This document shows positions 1-5,689 of a stretch of DNA of 10,790 nucleotides, one piece after another; the first letter of the stretch is position 1, and the number at the start of each line of letters is the position of its first letter. The notes beneath the pieces are model-generated. The model was not told where the DNA came from, did not search any database, and saw only the letters and a program-made list of their open reading frames with translations. The position numbers and the translations under genes were made by a program. This stretch comes from Anaerolineales bacterium (GTDB lineage: Bacteria > Chloroflexota > Anaerolineae > Anaerolineales > Villigracilaceae): positions 1-10,790 of the forward strand of contig JADLCG010000148.1 in NCBI GenBank assembly GCA_020847355.1, written 5' to 3'.

Positions 1-704
1 AAGTCAAGCTCGCGTTTGAAGCGCTCGTATCCAGAATTCGTTACTCTAACTGCGCGCGAGCCGTCAATGCGCGCAATCCATTTCAATGTGAATAAACGCT
101 GAGTCAGCGCCGCCCCCAAAGCCCCGGCAATATGCGGTTTTCTCTCGCTCCAATCAATACAGATCGGGGCAAATGCCCGACGATTTCTTTCAACTTGTAA
201 GCAATCAATCCCAAGTTTGGCAAACCAATTCTTTCCGTGCGGGGTAACGGCAAAGGCTTCGTCAAATTGTTCGATAATACCCTTCGCGCTGAACGCCTGC
301 GTCAGCCCAACGCCTAGTTCGCCGGCGAGGTGATCGTAACAAGTGCGCCCGCGATAGAGCGCTTTCTTCTCTAACGAATCATTCAAACTGCGGACGCGCG
401 CAGGCGGCGCAATCAGCGCCAGCGATTCCAAAACGCGCGCCACATCTTTATTTTTCAAGCGGAAGTAACGATGCCGCCCGATGGACGTCACGCTTAATAA
501 GCCGCCTTCTATCAATTTAGCGAGATGCGCGCTGGCGGTTTGCGGCGTGATCTTAGCAAGGCGCGCCAATTCGCCCGCCGGAAGCGCGATATTATCCAAT
601 AAGGCGGAAAGCATCGTGGCGCGGGCTGGATCGGCGATCAGCGCGGCGACTGTTGCCAGATCGGGCATGGCGTTCAAGATTTCCTCAACATAGACAGACA
701 TCAT
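1..704 (-). CDS. ArsR-family winged-helix transcriptional regulator (partial, C-terminus beyond the left edge)
   Basis: An open frame of 234 codons runs from the ATG at 704 to the left edge with no stop. Reading the minus strand gives MMSVYVEEILNAMPDL, then a winged-helix region (about residues 15-85). Its recognition-helix part reads ITPQTASAHLAKLIEGGLL, followed by a wing-like VTSIGRHRYFRL. This is the pattern of ArsR/SmtB repressors. The C-terminal half contains RTCYDHLAG (about 125-133) and CIDWSERKPHIAGALG (about 187-202), motifs I recall from a long ArsR subgroup. Cys residues in both motifs, plus one in GIDCLQV, could sense redox state or a ligand, but this is not shown. ATG codons at 704 and 701 are both possible; GGTGAT lies directly before 704, so 701 has the better ribosome spacing. 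It is divergent from the flavin reductase gene and shares an inverted-repeat operator with it, suggesting autoregulation and control of the reductase. The family call is firm; the ligand is unknown. Confidence 0.88.
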   Translation of the reverse strand, partial: MMSVYVEEILNAMPDLATVAALIADPARATMLSALLDNIALPAGELARLAKITPQTASAHLAKLIEGGLLSVTSIGRHRYFRLKNKDVARVLESLALIAPPARVRSLNDSLEKKALYRGRTCYDHLAGELGVGLTQAFSAKGIIEQFDEAFAVTPHGKNWFAKLGIDCLQVERNRRAFAPICIDWSERKPHIAGALGAALTQRLFTLKWIARIDGSRAVRVTNSGYERFKRELD

Positions 705-715
705 ATCACCGAAAC

Positions 716-735
716 ATTTCGACAGCCGTCGAAAT
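716..735. promoter_or_regulatory. Inverted-repeat operator candidate for the ArsR-type regulator
   Basis: ATTTCGAC-AGCC-GTCGAAAT is a perfect palindrome with 8-bp arms and a 4-bp spacer. It lies 11 bp from the regulator's start codon and just upstream of the extended -10 of the flavin reductase gene. A dimeric ArsR protein bound here would cover the -35 region of the rightward promoter and sit upstream of its own start. The symmetry is seen directly; binding is inferred. Confidence 0.75.
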
Positions 736-742
736 ATTGGCG

Positions 743-751
743 TGTTATAGT
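743..751 (+). promoter_or_regulatory. Extended -10 promoter, flavin reductase gene
   Basis: TG-T-TATAGT matches an extended -10 (TGnTATAAT, one mismatch in the hexamer). No good -35 is visible at the proper distance, as expected for an extended -10 promoter; the operator palindrome occupies that place. The hexamer ends seven bases before the ATG at 759, so initiation would fall at or next to the start codon. This agrees with the lack of a Shine-Dalgarno sequence. Confidence 0.55.
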
Positions 752-758
752 CCCAATT

Positions 759-1379
759 ATGAAAACCCAATTTGATTACCCAACCACCAGAACGATTCAA
801 CCGAAGATACTTTATTTTGGAACGCCGGTTGTCTTAATCACATCCCTGAACGAAGACGGCTCTTCAAACTTAGCGCCTTTATCCTCCGCTTGGGCGCTGG
901 GCTGGAGGATTGTTATCGGGCTTGGCACAGACGGCAAGACCTTTGAAAACCTTGTGCGTTGCGGCGAATGCGTGTTGAACTTTCCCTCGGATAATTTGTG
1001 GACGGCAGTTGAGAAATTAGCCTCCTTGACCGGCAAATTTCCCGTCCCATTAGATAAGCAGGCTCAATTCCGCTACGAGAAAGATAAATTCACCGCCGCC
1101 GGATTATCGCCAGCGCCATCTGAACTTGTCGCGGTTCCGCGCGTGGCGGAATGTCCATTGCAGATGGAGGGGCGGGTGCGTAATATTCAGCCCATCGGCG
1201 AAGCAGACGATGGCATCGCCGCCGTTGAAGTGGAAATCCTCAAGGTGCACGCTCATGCAGATATTTTGCAAGGGTCGGATCATATCGCCCCGCAGATGTG
1301 GCGCCCCTTGATCTACAACTTTCGGCATTACTTTGGGCTTGGGCAAGAACTCGGTAAAACCTTCCGCGCGGAGATGTAG
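759..1379 (+). CDS. Flavin reductase-like, FMN-binding split-barrel protein
   Basis: This 206-residue protein resembles the flavin reductase-like domain family (FMN-binding split barrel, RutF/DIM6-NTAB type). The N-terminal part TPVVLITSLNEDGSSNLAPLSSAWALGW (about residues 22-49) fits the family pattern in which a strand 'PV.l.tt.d.dG..N.ap.s' is followed by a small-residue FMN-binding stretch. The middle segment GECVLNFPSDNLW (about 69-81) and the later strand CPLQMEGRVRNI (about 132-143) also fit. Members reduce FMN with NAD(P)H or use bound flavin; the actual substrate cannot be told here. No ATG, GTG or TTG lies in frame between the promoter and 759, so the start is well fixed, and no ribosome binding site precedes it. 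The gene is divergent from an ArsR-type repressor whose likely operator lies in the gap, so expression is probably inducible. A hairpin terminator follows about 130 bp downstream. Confidence 0.85.
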   Translation: MKTQFDYPTTRTIQPKILYFGTPVVLITSLNEDGSSNLAPLSSAWALGWRIVIGLGTDGKTFENLVRCGECVLNFPSDNLWTAVEKLASLTGKFPVPLDKQAQFRYEKDKFTAAGLSPAPSELVAVPRVAECPLQMEGRVRNIQPIGEADDGIAAVEVEILKVHAHADILQGSDHIAPQMWRPLIYNFRHYFGLGQELGKTFRAEM

Positions 1380-1508
1380 CTCAACTTTGCTGTTTCGCGG
1401 CAAATTCAAGAAGATTCCAAGCGTTGGCATAACTAACCCAAGGTCTTCAACCGAGGCTCTGAGGCGCGAAGAACTGGTAAACGAGGAAAGCGCCCGCTAA
1501 TAAATATA

Positions 1509-1545
1509 AACCGGCAAGCATGACGAGCAAGCTGGCCGGTTTTTT
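1509..1545 (+). terminator. Rho-independent terminator, possibly bidirectional, between convergent genes
   Basis: AACCGGC (1509-1515) pairs with GCCGGTT (1535-1541); AGC/GCT adds three inner pairs across one A-G mismatch. Six T residues follow on the plus strand (1540-1545). On the minus strand the same hairpin is followed by TTTATATTTA, so it may also stop leftward transcription from the muramidase gene. The rest of the 1380-1614 gap shows no gene that I can support. Confidence 0.75.
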
Positions 1546-1614
1546 CGGTTATTGAAATGATTTTTTTCGCCGCATTTTTTGAAGTTGATCTGCGGTTATC
1601 GGCGTTGTAAAATT

Positions 1615-4569
1615 TTATTTTATGAATGCGCCGAGGTGATTGGCAACTGCGCGTTGCCGCCCCGGGACGTTTTGATCAACGGCAGTATTGAGGGTGCGCG
1701 CCTTGCCTTCCACGTCTTTGATGACCATTGCGGAAGAGCCGCCGCCGTCTAAATTTACGCCTGAGTAAACGCCGTAAGAAATCAGCAGATTGGCTAGCTC
1801 AGGCAAGGTTACGCCTTCGCTTACGCCAAACTCGCGTCCATCTACCGCCATGAGGATCAGCCATCTTCCATTTTTGTTCACGCCCAATGCAGTGCGCGGA
1901 TTAGGTTCTAAAGCGGCGAGGTTTTTGACCACCGCGCCATTTTTGACGATGACGCGGTCCGCGGAAAGCGCGTTGAAGACTGTCCCCGGCGCTTGATCTA
2001 TCGCGGCTAGATTTTTCTGGCTAATATAAACGACCGGTCTTTCGTTGTTGCGCGGCGAGAGAATTTTTCCGCGTGAGGCGGCAAAGCCGTTGAGGCGCAG
2101 AGGTTCGCCGCCGCTGGCGCAGAGCGAAGCTGGCGGGAATATTGTGGGGTTGAGATAACCAAACCCATCTGCATTAATCGCGATATTGACTTTGAATTCT
2201 TCAAGGAATTTTGAGGTGGTGCGCGAGCAGATGATTCCATCCGTGCGGTTGGATGGGGTGACTAGAAACTCTAAGCCCGGCGTTTGCATATCAATCGCCA
2301 GAACATGCGTGGTCATCTTTCTTGGCGCGGCGATATCTTTGCGTAAGTAGGTGATCCCTCTAAAGAGATTCTGCTGGATTGAAGCGGGGCGCGTGGCTGA
2401 GAGATATTTTAGATATTTCTTCTCGACCCAACCGGTTAATCCATCCAGCCGCCGAACTTGAGCCCAATTGGGGTCGCTTTGATCGTCTAGCGCGGGGACG
2501 TTATCGTCTACTATAAGATTATCTAATATCTTTGCCGAAGCGCTCGGAGACTCGCGAACTGGAATCGAGGAAAGCGTAACTTTATACCACGGCTTGTTTG
2601 TATCGAACTCTACTTGGTTAGAAGGCTCGCCTGGGGTGGGCGGCGGTTGAGTTGAATCAACGGGTAGGAGGTAAGAGGCAAAACACCAGCCTTTGAGATC
2701 GCGGTTGGGCAGTTTTTCGATTTGAAGCCATGAGCGATCTGAATTTGCGCCAACTTCTTCAACTTGTTCGTTGGGATAGAGCAAGCCAAGCGAAGCGTTG
2801 CCAGTGCCGGGACCTGTGCGAACGCGTAGCGAGGGCTGGGCGATAACTTTGTAAATTTTACCGGTTGGCGTGCCGGGGTCAGGATCGGGATCAGGATCGG
2901 GGTCGGGATCAGGATCGGGGTCGGGATCAGGATCGGGATCAGGATTGGTGTTAAGTTTGAAGCGTTCCTTGAAATCGTCCAAATCGCCGTTGAAGTAGTT
3001 TAAGTCAATGCCGGCGCTTTCAACGCCATAAAGTTTTCCATCGCCGGTTTCGGTATATTGCCAGAAGAGCCATTCATCGCTCTTCCACGGGCTGGGGATT
3101 TGCGGCACGACGGCGCCGTAGTTGGCAATCCATAATGGATATTGATGGAAATATTGCAGGTTTGACGCGCCCGCCGGAGCGTTCTCGCGCCAATAATAAT
3201 AAGCTGTGTAAATGGCAATCTCATGTCCTTTGACGAGTTGCTTCAACCTTTCGAGGAAGGTATACCAATTTTGCCAGCCCTTGTGCGGACCGCCGTAACT
3301 TTCTTCAAAATCGGCAAAGAGCGGCAGTTCGCCAAAGTCGCCGCCAAATTGCTGAACCCATAATTCGGCTTGTCTTTTTGGTTCAATGCGGCTGTCGTAG
3401 AACCAGTAAGAGCCGCGCGGCAAGCCTGCGAGTTTGGCTTCGCGCCAATTTACTTTGAAATCTGGATCGGGCCACAGGTTTTGTCCGGCGCGGATGATGA
3501 CGTATTGCGCCGTTTCTTTCATCTTCTTGAAATCAATGCCTTGCGGAGTCTCTGGATCGTCTTGATAGAAACTCACGTCTGGACCGATGACGAAATTTCC
3601 GAGCGGCGGGGGCGGGGTGGTGGGGTCTCCGCCAATTTGTTTTAGGTATCCGGCAAAGCACCAGCCGGTGAGGGTTTTATCGGGCAGGCGCGTCACTTGA
3701 AGCCAAGAGCGGTCTGCGTTAGCGCCGATCTCTTCCACTTTTTCGTTGTAATAGAAACTGCCAATCGCTTCGTAGGTTGTGCCAGGCCCTTTGCGGGCTC
3801 TTAAGGATGGCGAGGCGGTGACGAGATATTGTTTGTTTGTTGGAGTCGGATCGGGATCAGGATCGGGGTCTGGATCGGGATCAGGATCGGGGTCTGGATC
3901 AGGATCGGGCGTTTCATCAAGTTTGAAGCGGCTTTTGAAAACTTCTAGATCGCCGTTGAAATAGTTGAGGTCAATCCCTCGGGATTCAACGCCGTAGAGT
4001 TTTCCATCGCCGCCTTCGGTGAATTGCCAAAACAGCCATTCGCTCCATGGCAGAGGGATTTTAGGCGTTTGCACTTTATAGTGCGCAATCCATAAAGGAA
4101 ATTGTTTGAAGTAGTTTAATTCATTGGGTTTGTAGGTGGCGTTTGGAGCGTTATCGCGCCAGTAATAAAAAGAAGTGTAGATGATGATCTCTTTATTCGG
4201 AACGAGGCTTTTGACGGTTTCGAGAAACGTCACCCAGCTTTTCCAGCCTTTGTAAATACCGCCGTACTCTTCTTCAAAATCTGCCACGAGCGGCAGTTCG
4301 CCGAAATCGCCGTCATACTGCGCGACCCACAGTTCGGCTTGCTTCTTTGGCTCGTAACGGCTATCGTAATACCAATACGAACCGCGCGGCAAACCGGCTT
4401 TTTTGGCTTCGTGCCAATTGGTTTTGAAATCGGGATCGGGCCAGGTTTTTTGTCCGGCGCGGATAAAAACATAACCCGCCGAAGCCTTCATTTTTACAAA
4501 ATCAATGCCTTGAGGAGTTTCGTCGTTATCCTGATAAAAACTGACATCGGGACCAATTAAGTTTGCCAT
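1615..4569 (-). CDS. Multidomain cell-wall hydrolase: GH25 - SH3b - GH25 - SH3b - SH3b - phosphodiester glycosidase (NAGPA)
   Basis: This protein has 984 residues from the ATG at 4569, preceded by AGGAG six bases upstream. Domains in order: GH25 muramidase (about 5-208), Asp-Pro linker (221-242), SH3b (248-312), second GH25 (328-531), second Asp-Pro linker (543-565), SH3b (572-636), a third SH3b-like domain (661-723) and a phosphodiester glycosidase/NAGPA domain (about 735-984). Both GH25 copies keep the acidic residues expected of this fold: D8, D97/E99 (ADFEE) and D200 (GIDLNYFNGD) in the first; D331, D420/E422 and D522 in the second. GH25 enzymes cut the MurNAc-GlcNAc bond of peptidoglycan. 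The NAGPA domain shows PRTALGV, MAVDGR and the NLDGGGSSAMVI signature (939-950). SH3b domains usually bind cell wall. The N-terminus begins almost directly with the catalytic domain and shows no signal peptide or lipobox. A longer frame reaches 4689 but overlaps the divergent PHP gene and adds no signal sequence, so 4569 is preferred. Confidence 0.93.
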   Translation of the reverse strand: MANLIGPDVSFYQDNDETPQGIDFVKMKASAGYVFIRAGQKTWPDPDFKTNWHEAKKAGLPRGSYWYYDSRYEPKKQAELWVAQYDGDFGELPLVADFEEEYGGIYKGWKSWVTFLETVKSLVPNKEIIIYTSFYYWRDNAPNATYKPNELNYFKQFPLWIAHYKVQTPKIPLPWSEWLFWQFTEGGDGKLYGVESRGIDLNYFNGDLEVFKSRFKLDETPDPDPDPDPDPDPDPDPDPDPTPTNKQYLVTASPSLRARKGPGTTYEAIGSFYYNEKVEEIGANADRSWLQVTRLPDKTLTGWCFAGYLKQIGGDPTTPPPPLGNFVIGPDVSFYQDDPETPQGIDFKKMKETAQYVIIRAGQNLWPDPDFKVNWREAKLAGLPRGSYWFYDSRIEPKRQAELWVQQFGGDFGELPLFADFEESYGGPHKGWQNWYTFLERLKQLVKGHEIAIYTAYYYWRENAPAGASNLQYFHQYPLWIANYGAVVPQIPSPWKSDEWLFWQYTETGDGKLYGVESAGIDLNYFNGDLDDFKERFKLNTNPDPDPDPDPDPDPDPDPDPDPDPGTPTGKIYKVIAQPSLRVRTGPGTGNASLGLLYPNEQVEEVGANSDRSWLQIEKLPNRDLKGWCFASYLLPVDSTQPPPTPGEPSNQVEFDTNKPWYKVTLSSIPVRESPSASAKILDNLIVDDNVPALDDQSDPNWAQVRRLDGLTGWVEKKYLKYLSATRPASIQQNLFRGITYLRKDIAAPRKMTTHVLAIDMQTPGLEFLVTPSNRTDGIICSRTTSKFLEEFKVNIAINADGFGYLNPTIFPPASLCASGGEPLRLNGFAASRGKILSPRNNERPVVYISQKNLAAIDQAPGTVFNALSADRVIVKNGAVVKNLAALEPNPRTALGVNKNGRWLILMAVDGREFGVSEGVTLPELANLLISYGVYSGVNLDGGGSSAMVIKDVEGKARTLNTAVDQNVPGRQRAVANHLGAFIK
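2659..3588 (-). repeat. Second copy of the GH25-linker-SH3b module (intragenic duplication)
   Basis: Residues about 328-637 repeat the order and much of the sequence of residues 5-312. Shared stretches include IGPDVSFYQD, TPQGIDF, AGLPRGSYW, DFGELPL, DGKLYGVES and GIDLNYFNGDL. The SH3b parts match as well (SLRARKGPGT against SLRVRTGPGT; GWCFAGYL against GWCFASYL). The module was duplicated as a block; the linkers differ in length and internal period. Confidence 0.9.
2875..2943 (-). repeat. Asp-Pro linker microsatellite, second linker (hexamer repeat with 18-bp period)
   Basis: Eleven Asp-Pro dipeptides are encoded by 6-bp units. The plus strand shows an exact 18-bp tandem pair at 2893-2910 and 2911-2928, starting AGGATCGGGG, flanked by related 12-bp units. 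Such a tract can change length by slippage in steps of six bases without breaking the frame. It separates the second GH25 domain from its SH3b domain. Confidence 0.85.
3634..4557 (-). repeat. First copy of the GH25-linker-SH3b module (intragenic duplication)
   Basis: Residues about 5-312 form the partner of the module at 2659-3588. Both active-site sets are intact, so neither copy looks like a decayed remnant. Confidence 0.9.
3848..3909 (-). repeat. Asp-Pro linker microsatellite, first linker (hexamer repeat with 24-bp period)
   Basis: Ten Asp-Pro dipeptides are encoded here. The plus strand carries an exact 24-bp tandem pair at 3848-3871 and 3872-3895, starting GGATCGGGATCAGG, followed by a partial copy. 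The period differs from the 18-bp one in the second linker. Read on the plus strand the tract gives a Gly-Ser repeat, which is a shadow. Confidence 0.85.
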
Positions 4570-4575
4570 GCGCTT

Positions 4576-4606
4576 CTCCTTTGAATCAGTTCTTAAAATT
4601 TTACCA
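4576..4606 (-). promoter_or_regulatory. Extended -10 promoter and ribosome binding site of the muramidase gene
   Basis: On the minus strand TG-G-TAAAAT (4606 to 4598) is an extended -10. AGGAG follows at 4580-4576, six bases before the ATG at 4569. Initiation near 4591 would leave a leader of about 22 bases. The ribosome binding site supports 4569 as the true start. No clear -35 is seen. Confidence 0.55.
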
Positions 4607-4645
4607 GAGGGAACGCCTGATTCTCGGATGAAATTTAGATTGGGA

Positions 4646-4651
4646 TAAAAT
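4646..4651 (+). promoter_or_regulatory. -10 element of the PHP phosphoesterase gene, likely leaderless
   Basis: TAAAAT (five of six bases match TATAAT) ends seven bases before the ATG at 4659. No ribosome binding site lies between. Initiation would fall at the start codon. A -35 match is not evident, so the call rests on the hexamer and its spacing. Confidence 0.45.
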
Positions 4652-4658
4652 TGACCAC

Positions 4659-5303
4659 ATGTTAAAAGTTGAATTTCATTGCCATACAAACGCTTCTAAA
4701 GATTCTTTGACCAAGCCCGCGGAGTTGATTCGCGCGGCGCGAAAAAAGGGGATTGACCGCCTGATCATCACGGATCACAACTCGATTGCTGGCGCGAAAG
4801 CCGCCGCGTTACTGGACCCGGAACTGGTCATTGTGGGCGAGGAAATTATGACCACGCGAGGAGAGCTTTTGGCTTCCTTTGTCAAAGAGGAGATACCAGC
4901 TGGGCTATCTCCGCAGGAAGCACTCCAGCGTTTGAAAGCGCAGGGCGCGTTCATCAGCGTCTCGCATCCATTTGACGGTTTTAGAAAAGGCGCCTGGCAG
5001 GAAGAAGATTTACTGGAAATTTTGCCGGATGTGGATGCGATTGAAATCTTTAATTCACGGTGTATGTTTCCGAGCTTTAATCGTCAAGCCAAATTATTTG
5101 CCGAAAAATATAATATCCCCGGCACGGTCGGCTCGGATGCACATGCCGCTTTTGAAGTGGGGCAGTCGCTTCTTGTGCTGGACCAGTTTTCAGGTCCCGA
5201 AGAGTTGCGCGCAGTGATCCGCGCAGGCAAGCCGCAGGTGAAGTTATCTTCTTGGTTGGTGCATTTTGTGTCGCGTTATGCTTCAATCAAGAAAAAAACT
5301 TGA
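4659..5303 (+). CDS. PHP-domain metal-dependent phosphoesterase
   Basis: This 214-residue protein has the metal-binding motifs of the PHP (polymerase and histidinol phosphatase) family: HCHT (H7, H9), TDHN (D39, H40), GEE (E61 or E62), SHPF (H103) and GSDAHA (D160, H162). These ligands normally hold two or three metal ions that hydrolyse phosphoesters. The length and the motif order starting at the N-terminus resemble the TrpH/YciV type, known to act on 3',5'-nucleoside bisphosphates and on 5' ends of short RNA, but the substrate cannot be settled from this sequence. The start is fixed: a stop lies in frame at 4629 and no other ATG, GTG or TTG is available. There is no ribosome binding site. 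It is divergent from the muramidase gene. Its TGA stop lies inside the -35 of the downstream cold-shock gene, so that gene has its own promoter. Confidence 0.9.
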   Translation: MLKVEFHCHTNASKDSLTKPAELIRAARKKGIDRLIITDHNSIAGAKAAALLDPELVIVGEEIMTTRGELLASFVKEEIPAGLSPQEALQRLKAQGAFISVSHPFDGFRKGAWQEEDLLEILPDVDAIEIFNSRCMFPSFNRQAKLFAEKYNIPGTVGSDAHAAFEVGQSLLVLDQFSGPEELRAVIRAGKPQVKLSSWLVHFVSRYASIKKKT

Positions 5304-5328
5304 CATGCCTATTTAGCTATGATAACCT
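5300..5328 (+). promoter_or_regulatory. Promoter of the cold-shock protein gene
   Basis: A perfect -35 TTGACA (5300-5305), a 17-base spacer and TAACCT (5323-5328) as a weak -10, preceded by TGA to form an extended -10. The -35 overlaps the stop codon of the PHP gene. Initiation near 5335 gives a leader of about 70 bases. Confidence 0.6.
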
Positions 5329-5337
5329 TGGGAAAGT

Positions 5338-5388
5338 AGGCCCGAATCGCCCTTTGAAAGCGGAAAGGTGAGCGGGCTTCAATTTTTT
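5338..5388 (+). promoter_or_regulatory. Leader hairpin with U-tract upstream of the cold-shock gene (attenuator or thermosensor candidate)
   Basis: AGGCCCG (5338-5344) pairs with CGGGCTT (5373-5379), including one G-U pair. An inner stem CCTTT/AAAGG (5351-5355 with 5364-5368) closes over GAAAGCGG. Six U residues follow at 5383-5388, just before the ribosome binding site AGGAG (5392-5396). The hairpin starts almost at the predicted transcript 5' end. It may be an intrinsic terminator that is overridden, a structural switch as in cold-shock leaders, or simply the terminator of the upstream PHP transcript. Confidence 0.5.
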
Positions 5389-5405
5389 CTCAGGAGTAGT
5401 GAAAG

Positions 5406-5618
5406 ATGTCTGAGCGTTTTGTTGGAACCGTCAAGTGGTTCAATGCGACCAAGGGCTACGGCTTTATTGGGCGCGATGGCGGAGAGGATGTATTCGTACA
5501 TTTCTCTGCTATTCAATCGGATGGCTATCGCAAGTTGGAAGCCGAGCAAAAGGTGGAGTTCTCAGTTGAGGACGGACCCAAAGGCTTGCAAGCCGCTAAT
5601 GTGGTGCCACTCGCGTAA
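5406..5618 (+). CDS. CspA-family cold-shock protein
   Basis: This 70-residue protein is a single cold-shock domain of the usual family length. RNP1 reads KGYGFI (residues 16-21) and RNP2 reads VFVHF (29-33), in the standard context GTVKWFNATKGYGFIGRDGGEDVFVHFSAI. Such proteins bind single-stranded RNA and DNA, melt RNA secondary structure and can act as antiterminators. AGGAG at 5392-5396 lies nine bases before the ATG. The gene has its own promoter, a structured leader and a strong terminator, so it is probably monocistronic. Which csp paralogue this is, and whether it is cold-induced, cannot be judged from sequence alone. Confidence 0.97.
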   Translation: MSERFVGTVKWFNATKGYGFIGRDGGEDVFVHFSAIQSDGYRKLEAEQKVEFSVEDGPKGLQAANVVPLA

Positions 5619-5651
5619 GACTGAGCCTGACGGCTAAGTTTTTACGAAATG

Positions 5652-5685
5652 AACAGAGTTGTCGTGAGACAACTCTGTTTTTTTT
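5652..5685 (+). terminator. Strong Rho-independent terminator of the cold-shock gene
   Basis: AACAGAGTTGTC pairs perfectly over 12 bp with GACAACTCTGTT around the tetraloop GTGA, then a T-run to 5685. It ends five bases before the stop codon of the convergent lipoprotein gene. On the minus strand the hairpin is not followed by T residues, so it works in one direction only. Confidence 0.92.
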
Positions 5686-5689
5686 ATTT

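Noticed and set aside
481..693. Plus-strand frame of 70 residues
   Set aside because: It lies wholly antisense to the ArsR-type regulator, whose frame is far better supported by its winged-helix sequence.
1104..1430. Minus-strand frame of 108 residues
   Set aside because: It is mostly antisense to the flavin reductase gene and has no recognisable domain.
1546..1614. CGCCG/CGGCG pairing near the muramidase stop as a further terminator
   Set aside because: The arms are short and far apart, and no T-tract follows on the minus strand.
3779..3964. Plus-strand frame with a Gly-Ser repeat
   Set aside because: It is the antisense reading of the Asp-Pro linker in the muramidase gene.
4570..4689. 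N-terminal extension of the muramidase frame up to an ATG at 4689
   Set aside because: It overlaps the start of the divergent PHP gene, crosses the likely promoters and has no signal peptide; AGGAG supports the ATG at 4569.
5368..5637. Plus-strand frame of 89 residues overlapping the cold-shock gene
   Set aside because: It is a different frame over a textbook cold-shock domain that has its own ribosome binding site.
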